Notes under the pieces: model-generated
What the model saw: the letters and a program-made list of their open reading frames with translations, nothing else
The model's database searches: none
Told to the model about the DNA's origin: nothing
Source of the DNA: Clostridiales bacterium
GTDB lineage: Bacteria > Bacillota > Clostridia > Christensenellales > Aristaeellaceae
Reading direction: 5' to 3'
Assembly: GCA_004555535.1 (NCBI GenBank)
Contig: SFHU01000028.1
Location: 1-27,946 of the forward strand
DNA: 27,946 bases
Program-made: the position numbers and the translations under genes
Shown here: positions 6,568-15,216 of the stretch, in pieces
Numbering within the stretch: the stretch's first letter is position 1
Layout of the letters: every line of letters starts with the position of its first letter

Positions 6568-7905
6568 TCAACCGGTTTTTGTGCCGTCAGCCTTTTCGGG
6601 GCGGGGGAGAATGCCCCGGGTCAGCGCAAGCGCAAGCAGGAGGGAGAGCACGTCGCTGACGCTCTGGCAGAGGATGAGCCCCGTTTCCCCGAAGCGTCGG
6701 GGGAGGAGCAGCAGCAACGGGATGAGCACGAAGCCCTGACGGCTGGTCGCCACGAGCGCGGCGCGCACGGTCAGCCCGAGGGACTGCGTCAGCATGTTGA
6801 AAAGCACGACAGCCCCCTGCGCGAAGAGCACGACGCTCTGCGCCCGCAGCACGCGCGCGCCGAAGGCGGCGGCCTCCGGCGGCGCGCCAAAGCGCGAAAG
6901 CAGCGCCCCGGCGAAGGGAAAGAGCAGCGCCCCGAGCATCAGCAGCGCAATCACCACCGCGCGCAGGCAGAAGAAAAAGCCCTCGCGGACGCGATCCATC
7001 CGCCCGGCCCCGGCGCAGACGCCGCAGACGGGCTGAAAGCCCTGCCCGAAACCGATCACGGCGGAGGAGACGAGCGACAGCGCACGCACGGCCAGGCCCA
7101 TGCCGCCCAGCGCGGCCCCGCCCAGCGCAGACGCCTCCCGGTTGAACAGCACGCCGGAGACGCTCATCAGCCCCTGGCGCAGCAGCGTCGGCAGGCCGTA
7201 GCGCAGCATCTGCAAAAGCACGCGCGGCGCGGGGCGCGCAAGGGGCAGCCGGAAGCGCAGCGCGCAGCAAGCGAGCAGCAGCAGCGTCAGGGCCTCGCGG
7301 GCGATCATCGCGATGCCGATGCCCGTCAGGTCCCAGCCGAGGCGCAGCACCAACACCGCTTCGAGCGCCGCGCCCAGCGCCGCCCCGGCCGCAAAGGCGG
7401 CGCCGTAGGCGCCCGCGTGGCCCCGGGCGCGCAGCAGGCTGCTGAGCACGAGGCTCAGGCAGAGCAGCGGCGCGCTCAGCAGCAGATAGCGCACGTAGAG
7501 GGCGGCCTGCGCCGCAGACTCTGGCCCGGCCCCGAGCAGGCGCAGCAGCGGGGCAGGGAGCAGCAGCCCCAGCGCGGAGAGCGCGGCGCTCAGCGCGAGG
7601 GCGAGCAGCAGGGAGAGCGCGGCGGCATGGGCGCTCAGCGTCTCCTCCCCGCGGCCGATGGCCTGGCTCATGAGCGCGCCCGCACCCATGCCCAGCGTGA
7701 AGCCGAGCGTCTGGTACAGCGTCAGCAGCGGAAAGCCGACTGCGGCGGCATCTGTCGCCCCGCTGCCCAGGCGGCTGAGCATCAGCGCATCGAGCAGCGT
7801 GCCCAGGCCGGAGGCGAGCATCGCGGCCAGGCTGGGCAGGGAGAGGCGGACGATCCGCGCGCGCACGTCGCCGTGCAGCAGCGCCTGCGCGCCGGCCTGG
7901 GCCAT
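6568..7905 (-). CDS. MATE family multidrug/cation exporter
   Basis: A 445-residue polytopic membrane protein of the MATE (NorM/DinF-like) family, which exports cationic or aromatic compounds in exchange for Na+ or H+. About 12 hydrophobic segments are visible. Family-like blocks include LSLPSLAAMLASGLGTLLDALMLSRLG at the N-terminus, GMGAGALMSQAIGRGE, and GFGQGFQPVCGVCAGAGR near the start of the second half. I prefer the ATG at 7905 because AGGAGG lies about 9 nt upstream; the longer reading to 7986 runs into the fructokinase promoter. It is divergent from the fructokinase gene. Substrate cannot be assigned. Confidence 0.92.
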   Translation of the reverse strand: MAQAGAQALLHGDVRARIVRLSLPSLAAMLASGLGTLLDALMLSRLGSGATDAAAVGFPLLTLYQTLGFTLGMGAGALMSQAIGRGEETLSAHAAALSLLLALALSAALSALGLLLPAPLLRLLGAGPESAAQAALYVRYLLLSAPLLCLSLVLSSLLRARGHAGAYGAAFAAGAALGAALEAVLVLRLGWDLTGIGIAMIAREALTLLLLACCALRFRLPLARPAPRVLLQMLRYGLPTLLRQGLMSVSGVLFNREASALGGAALGGMGLAVRALSLVSSAVIGFGQGFQPVCGVCAGAGRMDRVREGFFFCLRAVVIALLMLGALLFPFAGALLSRFGAPPEAAAFGARVLRAQSVVLFAQGAVVLFNMLTQSLGLTVRAALVATSRQGFVLIPLLLLLPRRFGETGLILCQSVSDVLSLLLALALTRGILPRPEKADGTKTG

Positions 7906-7957
7906 GGGCAATCCCCTCCTCTCCGGGACGCGGAGGAAGACTCCGCCGAAAAAAGAT

Positions 7958-7986
7958 TTGACACGGCGGCGCGCTTGTCGTATCAT
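7958..7986 (+). promoter_or_regulatory. Strong sigma-A promoter for the fructokinase gene
   Basis: TTGACA, 17 nt, TATCAT. The transcribed leader before the start at 8096 is about 100 nt. It lies 52 nt upstream of the divergent MATE start, so the two genes share one regulatory region. Confidence 0.85.
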
Positions 7987-8095
7987 GAGCGTGTTTGGAA
8001 AAGGACAGATGGGCGCGTGCTGCGCGCCTCAGGATGCGCCGCGCGGGCCGGTTTTATCCGCGAAAGCCCCGTGCGGCTTAAAGGGGGAAAAGGCT

Positions 8096-8983
8096 ATGTT
8101 TATCGGCGCATTGGAGGCGGGCGGCACCAAAATGGTCTGCTCGATCGGCAACCCTCAGGGCAGCGTGCTGCAGCGCGCGAGCTTCCCGACGGCCTCGCCC
8201 GAGGTGACCATCCCGCAGATCGTCGATTTTATCGGCAAGTTTGATGTGGCGGCGCTGGGCATCGGCTCCTTTGGCCCGCTGGATCTGAATCCGGACTCGC
8301 CGGACTACGGCAGCATCACCAACACGCCCAAGACGGAGTGGCAGGGCTATCCGCTGCTGCGCGAGCTGAGCGCGCGCCTGGGCGTCCCCGCCGCCATCGA
8401 CACGGATGTCAACGCCGCCGCGCTGGCGGAATACACGATGGGCGCGGGCAAGGGCCTCTCCAGCCTGCTGTATATGACCGTGGGCACGGGCATCGGCGGC
8501 GGCCTCGTGCTGGACGGCAAGGTCGTGCACGGGCTTGTGCACCCGGAGATCGGCCACATGTTCCTCGCCCCGCGGGAGGAGGACACCATGCCCGACGGCA
8601 TCTGTCCCTTCCACAGCCACTGTCTGGAGGGCCTGGCCAGCGGCCCGGCGATAGAAAAGCGCTGGGGCCTCTCCGCCAAGCTGATGACGGAGGATCATCC
8701 CGCCTGGGCGCTGGAGGCGGACTATCTGGCGCAGATGTGCGCGAACATGATCGTCGCTGTTTCCCCGGAGATCATCGTGCTGGGCGGCGGCGTCATGCAG
8801 CAGGCGCATCTCTTTCCGCGCATCCGCAAGAGGACGCTGGAGCTGCTGGGCGGTTATGTCGCCTCGCCCCGGCTGACGCCGGAGGGCATCGACGGCTATA
8901 TTGTGCCGCCGGCGCTGGGCATCAATTCGGGCGTCGCGGGCGCGCTGCTGCTGGGCGCGCGGGCGCTGGAGGCGCGCGACTGA
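8096..8983 (+). CDS. scrK: ROK family fructokinase
   Basis: A 295-residue sugar kinase of the ROK family, predicted to phosphorylate fructose with ATP to fructose-6-phosphate in the cytoplasm. N-terminal GALEAGGTKMVCSIG is the phosphate-binding loop in the form typical of fructokinases (ExGGTK). The catalytic Asp lies in AAIDTDVNAAALAE, followed by TVGTGIGGGLV. The zinc-binding block HPEIGHM...CPFHSHCLEGLASGPAI is complete. AAGGGGGAAAAGG precedes the ATG. It is a single-gene unit with its own promoter and terminator and no sugar transporter next to it. Fructose is the likeliest substrate; mannose or another hexose is possible. Confidence 0.92.
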   Translation: MFIGALEAGGTKMVCSIGNPQGSVLQRASFPTASPEVTIPQIVDFIGKFDVAALGIGSFGPLDLNPDSPDYGSITNTPKTEWQGYPLLRELSARLGVPAAIDTDVNAAALAEYTMGAGKGLSSLLYMTVGTGIGGGLVLDGKVVHGLVHPEIGHMFLAPREEDTMPDGICPFHSHCLEGLASGPAIEKRWGLSAKLMTEDHPAWALEADYLAQMCANMIVAVSPEIIVLGGGVMQQAHLFPRIRKRTLELLGGYVASPRLTPEGIDGYIVPPALGINSGVAGALLLGARALEARD

Positions 8984-9015
8984 CCCGGAAATGAAAATTG
9001 AAAGTTAAGGATATG

Positions 9016-9048
9016 AAAAATGCGGATTTGAAGGATCCGCATTTTTTT
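9016..9048 (+). terminator. Intrinsic terminator of the fructokinase gene
   Basis: A 7-bp GC-rich core stem (9021-9027 with 9035-9041), extended by A-T pairs, followed by a run of seven T. The flanking A run could allow weak function in the opposite direction, but no minus-strand gene ends there. Confidence 0.92.
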
Positions 9049-9123
9049 GTCGTTGATTTTCTTCACAAAAATCAGCCCGGAACGGGAAACGCCGAAGAAC
9101 CTGAATTTCAGAGTTGAAAGCCC

Positions 9124-9152
9124 TTGATTTTTTCCTGCATTTGTTTTACAAT
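9124..9152 (+). promoter_or_regulatory. Promoter of the oligopeptide/dipeptide ABC operon
   Basis: TTGATT, 17 nt, TACAAT, with a leader of about 50 nt. It excludes reading-frame extensions of the permease upstream of 9211. Confidence 0.7.
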
Positions 9153-9210
9153 AGTTCATATCATTTTCATGAGATCATTGAGATTTCATGTCCCCGACGC
9201 GGAGGTGCGC

Positions 9211-10137
9211 ATGAGTTCCAAGTTCCTGATGTACGTCGTCAAGCGCTTTCTGATGGCGCTGCTCACCATCTTCCTGGTCATCGCGATCACATTTTTCGTG
9301 ATGCACGCGATCCCAGCCAGCCCGTTCAGCTCCGAAAAGGCCAAGAGCGACGCGACCATCGCGGCGCTGGAGGCGAAATACGGCTTTGACAAACCCGTGC
9401 CCGTGCAGTTCCTCAACTACCTCAAGAACATCCTGCACGGCGATTTCGGCCTGTCGACCAAGTGGATCGGCTCGACGGTGAGCGATCTGATCATGGGCGG
9501 CTTCTCCTATTCGGCGCAGCTGGGCCTGGGCGCGGCGGCGCTGGCGATTGTATGCGGCGTCATATTGGGCGCGCTGGCCGCGCTGTGCAGGGGAAGGATG
9601 CTCGACAAGATCATCCAGGTCGTGACGACAGGGCTGGTCTCGATGCCCTCCTTCGTCATCGCGACGCTGCTGCTGATCATCTTCGCGCTCAAGCTCAAGG
9701 TGCTGCCGACGATGGCCAACCAGGAGGGCGGCATGATCCTGCCAACGCTCTCGCTCTCCCTCTATCCGATGGCGTACATCACGCGTCTGGAGCGCTCGAG
9801 CATGCTCGACGTGCTGGGCCAGGATTACATCCGCACGGCGCGCGCGAAGGGCCTGCGCAACAACAAGGTCATCTTCAAGCACGCGCTCAAGAATGCGCTC
9901 GGCCCGGTCGTCACCTACGCCGGCCCGATGATGGCGAGCATCCTGACGGGCAGCATGGTCGTGGAGAATATCTTTTCCGTCCCGGGCCTGGGCCGTCTGT
10001 TCGTCAACAGCATGCTGCGAACCGACTACATGATGATCATGGGCGTGACGATCTTCCTCGCCGTGATGATCGTGACCATGAACTTTTTGGCGGATGTCAT
10101 CTACAAGCTGCTTGACCCGCGCATCGACCTGTCCTGA
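9211..10137 (+). CDS. dppB: Oligopeptide/dipeptide ABC transporter, permease (OppB/DppB-type)
   Basis: A 308-residue inner-membrane permease of the binding-protein-dependent peptide/nickel family. The N-terminal block VVKRFLMALLTIFLVIAITFFVMHAIPASPF is the family signature. The cytoplasmic EAA loop, which contacts the ATPase, is DYIRTARAKGLRNNKVIFKHALKNAL. GGAGG precedes the ATG by about 5 nt. It is the first gene of a five-gene cassette; the gap to the next gene is 11 nt. Peptides are the likeliest substrate, but families of this type also carry nickel or sugars, so the symbol states only the component. Confidence 0.93.
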   Translation: MSSKFLMYVVKRFLMALLTIFLVIAITFFVMHAIPASPFSSEKAKSDATIAALEAKYGFDKPVPVQFLNYLKNILHGDFGLSTKWIGSTVSDLIMGGFSYSAQLGLGAAALAIVCGVILGALAALCRGRMLDKIIQVVTTGLVSMPSFVIATLLLIIFALKLKVLPTMANQEGGMILPTLSLSLYPMAYITRLERSSMLDVLGQDYIRTARAKGLRNNKVIFKHALKNALGPVVTYAGPMMASILTGSMVVENIFSVPGLGRLFVNSMLRTDYMMIMGVTIFLAVMIVTMNFLADVIYKLLDPRIDLS

Positions 10138-10148
10138 GGAGAACTGAG

Positions 10149-11195
10149 ATGGAAAACGAAAAGAAGCTCAAGAAGAATCCGCTGAGCCTTCAGCTCGACC
10201 CGAACCTCTTTGACCGGGCGAGCGACGAGGAGAAGGAGCAGATAGTCACGCGGCGCGAGTCCGTCTCCTTCATGAAGGACGCGATGCGCCGCCTGGCGAA
10301 GAATAAGATGGCGATGGCGTGCCTCTTCGTCCTGATCATCATCACGCTGATCGCGATCTTCGTGCCGATGATCTATCCCTACAACTACACGCAGCAGGAC
10401 GTCACCGGCAAGTATCTGCAGCCCTTCGAGTATTCGAAGAAGGAAATGGCGCGCATCAATGCCGGCGAAAAGGTCTTCCCCCACATCATGGGCACGGATA
10501 ACCTCGGCCGCGACTACTGCATCCGCGTGATCTACGGCACGCGCATCTCGCTGCTGGTCGGCTTCATCTCCGCGCTGATCGTCGTATGCATCGGCATCAT
10601 CTACGGCTCGATATCGGGCTATTTCGGCGGGCGGGTCGACCTGATCATGATGCGCATTGTCGATATTATCTATTCCCTGCCGGACGTGCTGATCGTCATC
10701 CTGCTCTCCGTGGCGATCAAGGATGTGATCAGCAACTCCAAGAACGAGCTGGTCGTCAAGCTCGGCGCGGGCATGATCTCGATCTTCATCGTCTTCGGCC
10801 TGCTCTACTGGGTCGGCATGGCGCGCCAGGTGCGCGGCCAGATCCTCTCCATCAAGGAGCAGGAATACGTGCTCGCCGCCCGCGCGATGGGCGCATCCCC
10901 TGCGCACATCATCCGCAAGCACATGATCCCCAACTGCGTCTCCGTCATCATCATCACGGCGGCGATGCAGATCCCCAGCGCGATCTTCACCGAGTCCTTC
11001 CTCTCGTTTGTGGGCATGGGCGTCTCGATGCCGATGCCCTCGCTGGGAAGCCTCGCCTCCGACGCGCGCGGCGGTCTGGTTTCCTATCCCTATATGCTGC
11101 TTTTCCCGGCGCTGTCGATCTTCCTGATCGTGCTTTCGTTCAACCTGCTGGGCAACGGTCTGCGCGACGCGTTCGACCCGAAGCTGCGCTCGTAA
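10149..11195 (+). CDS. dppC: Oligopeptide/dipeptide ABC transporter, permease (OppC/DppC-type)
   Basis: A 348-residue second permease. A charged cytoplasmic N-terminus contains the OppC_N region (MKDAMRRLAKNKMAMACLFVLIIITLIAIFVPMIYPY). The family block HIMGTDNLGRDYCIRVIYGTRISLLVG and the EAA loop EYVLAARAMGASPAHIIRKHMIPN follow. GAGGAGAA lies just before the ATG. An insertion around residues 196-205 (DVISNSKNELVVKLGAG) makes it longer than the usual roughly 300 residues. It pairs with the preceding permease to form the channel. Confidence 0.93.
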   Translation: MENEKKLKKNPLSLQLDPNLFDRASDEEKEQIVTRRESVSFMKDAMRRLAKNKMAMACLFVLIIITLIAIFVPMIYPYNYTQQDVTGKYLQPFEYSKKEMARINAGEKVFPHIMGTDNLGRDYCIRVIYGTRISLLVGFISALIVVCIGIIYGSISGYFGGRVDLIMMRIVDIIYSLPDVLIVILLSVAIKDVISNSKNELVVKLGAGMISIFIVFGLLYWVGMARQVRGQILSIKEQEYVLAARAMGASPAHIIRKHMIPNCVSVIIITAAMQIPSAIFTESFLSFVGMGVSMPMPSLGSLASDARGGLVSYPYMLLFPALSIFLIVLSFNLLGNGLRDAFDPKLRS

Positions 11196-11214
11196 GGCAA
11201 GGAGGAGACAGATT

Positions 11215-12282
11215 ATGGCAATGCTAGAAGTCAGGGATTTGCACACCTCCTTCTTCACCCCCTCGGGCGAGGTCAAGGCGGTCAACGGCATCTCCTTCAA
11301 CCTGGACAGCGGCAAGGTTCTGGGCATCGTCGGCGAGTCCGGCTCGGGCAAGTCGGTGACGGCCTATTCGATTCTTCAGATTCTGACGCATCCCGGCAGG
11401 ATCGTCGGCGGCAGCATCAAGTTCAAGGGCCAGGAGCTCGTCGGCGCGAGCGACGAGACGATGCGCAAGATCCGCGGCAACAAGATCTCGATCATCTTCC
11501 AGGACCCGATGACGAGCCTCAACCCGGTGTACACCATCGGCAACCAGCTCGTCGAGGCGATCACGCTGCACACCGACCGCAACGGCGAGCAGGCGAAGGC
11601 CCGCGCCGTGGAGATGCTCCAGCTGGTGGGCATCAACGAGCCGGAGAAGCGCCTCAAGCAGTATCCCTTTGAGCTCTCCGGCGGCATGCGTCAGAGGGTC
11701 ATGATCGCGATGGCGCTGGCCTGCGAGCCGGATATCCTCATCGCGGATGAGCCGACCACCGCGCTGGACGTGACGATTCAGGCGCAGATTCTCGAGCTGA
11801 TGCAGGACCTGCAGAAGAAGCTCGGCATGGCGATCATCATGATCACGCACGACCTGGGCGTCATCGCGAGCCTGTGCGACGAGGTCATCGTCATGTATGC
11901 CGGCAGCATCTGCGAGCGCGGCACGGCGGACGAGATCTTCTATCACGCGGCGCACGAGTACACCAAGGGCCTGCTGCGCTCGATTCCCAACATCGACAGC
12001 GACGACAAGACGCGGCTGGTGCCCATCAGCGGCACGCCGATTGACCTGCTGAACATGCCCAAGGGCTGCGCCTTCGCGCCCCGCTGCGAGCGGGCGATGA
12101 AGGTCTGCCTCACGGGGCGCGCCAAGGAGGTGCCCGTCGGGCGCGACCACCTGTGCGCCTGCTGGATGAACGTGAAGGACGGCATGGAGCGCGGCGTCGT
12201 GCGTACGGACGAGCGCGGCGAAATCACCGCGATCGACCTGGAGGGCACGCTTGAGGCGGCCAAGGAAGGAGCGGCACAGTGA
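11215..12282 (+). CDS. dppD: Oligopeptide/dipeptide ABC transporter, ATPase (OppD/DppD-type)
   Basis: A 355-residue cytoplasmic ATPase that powers the transporter. Walker A GESGSGKS lies at 40-47, the Q-loop FQDPMTSLNP at 95-104, the signature LSGGMRQ at 154-160, Walker B ILIADEPT at 174-181, and the H-loop in MITHDLGV. The C-terminal oligopeptide-type extension carries spaced cysteines (CAFAPRCERAMKVC...C). AAGGAGGAG precedes the ATG. Its stop codon overlaps the start of the next ATPase by 4 nt, so the two are translationally coupled and form a heterodimer. Confidence 0.95.
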   Translation: MAMLEVRDLHTSFFTPSGEVKAVNGISFNLDSGKVLGIVGESGSGKSVTAYSILQILTHPGRIVGGSIKFKGQELVGASDETMRKIRGNKISIIFQDPMTSLNPVYTIGNQLVEAITLHTDRNGEQAKARAVEMLQLVGINEPEKRLKQYPFELSGGMRQRVMIAMALACEPDILIADEPTTALDVTIQAQILELMQDLQKKLGMAIIMITHDLGVIASLCDEVIVMYAGSICERGTADEIFYHAAHEYTKGLLRSIPNIDSDDKTRLVPISGTPIDLLNMPKGCAFAPRCERAMKVCLTGRAKEVPVGRDHLCACWMNVKDGMERGVVRTDERGEITAIDLEGTLEAAKEGAAQ

Positions 12283-13259
12283 GCGAAGTGAGAAACGCGG
12301 CGAATGCGCCGCTTGTCGAGGTCAAAAACCTCAAGCTGTATTTCCCGATTTCCTCGGGCTTTCTCAAGACCGCGATGCTCAAGGCCGTGGACGACGTGTC
12401 CTTCACGATCGGCCGGGGCGAGACGCTCGGTCTGGTCGGCGAATCCGGCTGCGGCAAGACGACCGTCGGCCGCACGCTGCTGCATCTGTACACGCCGACC
12501 GCCGGCGAGGTCATCTTCGACGGCAAGCGCGTGGACAAGACGACGATCAAGGAATTCCGCCGCCGCGCGCAGATGGTCTTCCAGGATCCGTATTCCTCGC
12601 TGAACCCGCGCATGACGGTCGGCGATATCGTCGCCGAGCCGATTGACGTGCACAAGCTCTGCAAGACGAAGAAGGAGCGCAATGAGCGCGTGCGTGAGCT
12701 GCTGGATACCGTCGGCATCTCCAGCGAGCAGGCGACCCGCTACGCGCACGAGTTCTCCGGCGGCCAGCGCCAGCGCATCGGCATCGCCCGCGCGCTCGCC
12801 TCGAATCCGGAGTTCATCGTCTGCGACGAGCCGGTCTCCGCGCTGGACGTCTCCATTCAGGCGCAGGTCGTCAACATGCTCGAGGATCTGCAGCATCAGA
12901 TGGGCCTGTCCTATCTGTTCATCGCGCACGACCTGAGCGTTGTCAAGCACATCTCCAACCGCATCGCGGTCATGTACCTGGGGCACATCGTGGAGATGGC
13001 GGAATCCAACGAGCTGCATCGCCACCCGGTGCATCCCTACACGATCTCGCTGCTCTCCGCCGTGCCGATTCCCGATCCGAACCGCGCGCGGGAGAGCAAG
13101 CGCATCGTCCTGGAGGGCGACGTGCCCAGCCCGATGCGCCTGCCCAGCGGCTGCCCGTTCCGCACGCGCTGCTCCCGCGCTACGGCGAAATGCGCCGAGT
13201 GCCGCCCGGAGCTGCGCGAGGTCGCGCCGGGCCATGTCGCCGCCTGCCATAACCTGTGA
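12279..13259 (+). CDS. dppF: Oligopeptide/dipeptide ABC transporter, ATPase (OppF/DppF-type)
   Basis: A 326-residue second ATPase. Walker A GESGCGKT lies at 54-61, followed by FQDPYSSLNPRMTVGDI, signature FSGGQRQRIGIARAL, Walker B FIVCDEPVSALDVS and the H-loop IAHDLSVV. The C-terminal extension has the cysteine pattern CPFRTRCSRATAKCAECRPE. The start is GTG in a GTGA overlap with the stop of the preceding gene, with AAGGAAGGAG upstream. Confidence 0.95.
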   Translation: MSEVRNAANAPLVEVKNLKLYFPISSGFLKTAMLKAVDDVSFTIGRGETLGLVGESGCGKTTVGRTLLHLYTPTAGEVIFDGKRVDKTTIKEFRRRAQMVFQDPYSSLNPRMTVGDIVAEPIDVHKLCKTKKERNERVRELLDTVGISSEQATRYAHEFSGGQRQRIGIARALASNPEFIVCDEPVSALDVSIQAQVVNMLEDLQHQMGLSYLFIAHDLSVVKHISNRIAVMYLGHIVEMAESNELHRHPVHPYTISLLSAVPIPDPNRARESKRIVLEGDVPSPMRLPSGCPFRTRCSRATAKCAECRPELREVAPGHVAACHNL

Positions 13260-13281
13260 CAGACGCTTCCCCTCTGCCTGA

Positions 13282-13304
13282 TTGAACCGTCGAAGACGTT
13301 TCAA
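13282..13304 (+). other. Stem-loop between the ATPase and binding-protein genes
   Basis: Arms 13282-13291 and 13295-13304 pair over 10 bp with one mismatch around a GAA loop. No T run follows, so it is not a standard terminator. It may protect or process the mRNA so that the binding-protein message is more abundant than that of the membrane components; that role is inference. Confidence 0.5.
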
Positions 13305-13345
13305 TACATTCCCTGGAATCCTAATTATCAAAGGAGGAATATCCA

Positions 13346-15115
13346 ATGAAAAAGCTTCTTGCTCTCGTGCTCGCGCTTGCCATGGTGATGGCGCTGGGCA
13401 TGACCGCGCTGGCTGACGGCGAGATCGTCTCCGTGATGTACGGCGGCGGCACGCCGGAGACGATGGACCCGGCCCTCAACTCCGCGTCCAGCGGCTCCAA
13501 CCTGATCCGTCTGGCTTTCGCTGGCCTGATGGGCACCCGCGTCACCGATGGCGTTGTCACCAAAGAGCCGGAGCTCGCCGAGAGCTACACCGTCTCTGAA
13601 GATGGCACCGTCTACACCTTCACCCTGCGCGAGGGCCTCAAGTGGTCCGACGGCAGCGACTTCTATGCCAGCGACGTCGTCAAGAGCTGGAACCGTGCGG
13701 CTGATGAGAAGCTCGGCGCGTCCTACGGCTTCCTGTTCGACGTCATCGACGGCTACGGCACCGGCAGCCTGAACGTCGTCGCCGACGACGCGGCCCGCAC
13801 CCTGACCGTCACCCTGAACGCGCCCTGCGCGTACTTCCTCGAGCTGTGCGGCTTCACCACCTTCTGCCCGGTCAAGACCGAGCTGGCGGATGACGAGGGC
13901 GCCTGGGCGGTCAACCCGGAGACCTACATCGGCACCGGTCCCTTCCGCGTGACCAGCTTCAAGGTTGACGACGTCGTCACCTACGAGAAGAACCCCTACT
14001 ACTGGAATGCGGATGCGGTTCGTCTGGGCGGTATCAACGCGTATCTCTCCGAGGACAGCGTCGCGATCCTGGCCGCCTATGAGGCGGATACCATCTCCCT
14101 GGCGCAGACCATCGATCCGGCTGAGTTTGATCGCCTGAATACGCAGTATCCGGGCGAGCTGACCATGTATGATCAGATCGGCACCTATTACGTCCTCTTC
14201 AACGTCCACAAGGATCTCTCTCCGGAGGGCAAGACCTTCACGCAGGCGGAAAACGCCAAGGCGCGCTATGCGCTGGGCCTGATGGTCAACCGTCAGGATC
14301 TGGTCGACTATGTCACCATGGGCGGTCAGGTTCCGGCGACCGGCTTCTACCCGATCGGCCTGGGCGACGGCAACACCGAGGTGAGCCGCGGCGAGGGTTC
14401 CATCTACAGCACTTGGTACACCGGTACCGCGACCTACTCCGCTGAGTACCCGACCTACACCGAGGATCAGGTCGAGGGCATCAAGATCCTGATGGATCTG
14501 GGCTACAGCTACACCGGCAGCCTCGAGACCGGCGACATCAAGTTCACCGACGTGCCGGGCTTCGAGTTCTCCTTCAACCAGAACGCGACCAACTCCGCGA
14601 TCGTGCAGTATGTCCAGGAGTGCTGGAACCTGATCGGCGTCAACGCGACGATCAACACCGAGGCGTGGGCGACCCTGCAGACCAAGCTCAAGGCTGGCGA
14701 TGCCGAGGCGTCCCGTATGGGCTGGGTTGCGGACTTCAACGACTGCGTCAACTTCCTGGAGATCTTCATCAGCAACTCCGGCAACAACTATCCGCGTCTT
14801 GGCCAGTCTGTGGGCGACTACACCCGCTACACCGAGAACACCAAGAGCGCCGGCCTGGATGCCTGCTGGGGCCCGAACAACGATCAGAGCTGGGCGGATT
14901 GCTATGATGCGCTTGTCGCTCAGATCAAGAACGCGACGGATGTTGAAGAGCGCGCCAAGCTCTGCGCCGAGGCTGAGGACGTCCTGATGGCGACCGGCGC
15001 TGTCGCTCCGCTCTACTACTACACCAACCCGACGATGGTCAAGTCGAACGTCAAGAATCTCGCGATTCTGCCGACCGGCGACATCGTCTGGAACTACGCG
15101 TACATCGAGAACTGA
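13346..15115 (+). CDS. dppA: Peptide-binding protein of the ABC cassette (SBP family 5, OppA/DppA-like)
   Basis: A 589-residue extracytoplasmic solute-binding protein. The signal sequence MKKLLALVLALAMVMALGMTALADG ends in a signal-peptidase-I-like ALA-D site and has no lipobox cysteine. Family blocks are clear: GGTPETMDPALN, YTFTLREGLKWSDGSDFYASDVVKSW, IGTGPFRVTSF and YEKNPYYWN near the N-terminal half, and MVNRQDLVDYV later. AAAGGAGG precedes the ATG. Codon choice looks more biased than in the neighbours, fitting high expression. It is the last gene of the cassette and is followed by a strong terminator. The absence of a lipid anchor is odd for a single-membrane organism. Confidence 0.94.
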   Translation: MKKLLALVLALAMVMALGMTALADGEIVSVMYGGGTPETMDPALNSASSGSNLIRLAFAGLMGTRVTDGVVTKEPELAESYTVSEDGTVYTFTLREGLKWSDGSDFYASDVVKSWNRAADEKLGASYGFLFDVIDGYGTGSLNVVADDAARTLTVTLNAPCAYFLELCGFTTFCPVKTELADDEGAWAVNPETYIGTGPFRVTSFKVDDVVTYEKNPYYWNADAVRLGGINAYLSEDSVAILAAYEADTISLAQTIDPAEFDRLNTQYPGELTMYDQIGTYYVLFNVHKDLSPEGKTFTQAENAKARYALGLMVNRQDLVDYVTMGGQVPATGFYPIGLGDGNTEVSRGEGSIYSTWYTGTATYSAEYPTYTEDQVEGIKILMDLGYSYTGSLETGDIKFTDVPGFEFSFNQNATNSAIVQYVQECWNLIGVNATINTEAWATLQTKLKAGDAEASRMGWVADFNDCVNFLEIFISNSGNNYPRLGQSVGDYTRYTENTKSAGLDACWGPNNDQSWADCYDALVAQIKNATDVEERAKLCAEAEDVLMATGAVAPLYYYTNPTMVKSNVKNLAILPTGDIVWNYAYIEN

Positions 15116-15133
15116 TCTTCTCAAGGCAAAAGA

Positions 15134-15167
15134 GAGCTCCCTTCCGTCCGGAGGGGAGCTCCTTTTT
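15134..15167 (+). terminator. Intrinsic terminator of the ABC operon
   Basis: An 8-bp GC-rich stem (15134-15141 with 15154-15161) followed by CTTTTTG, 18 nt after the binding-protein stop codon. Confidence 0.92.
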
Positions 15168-15216
15168 GTGGGCATGAATCTGTTTGCCTGGTGCGGCTTT
15201 CATGGCTTTCGGTGGA

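Noticed and set aside
10101..13346. Long minus-strand open frames opposite the ABC transporter genes
   Set aside because: They are antisense to well-conserved permease and ATPase genes and are His/Asp/Arg-rich with no recognisable domain.
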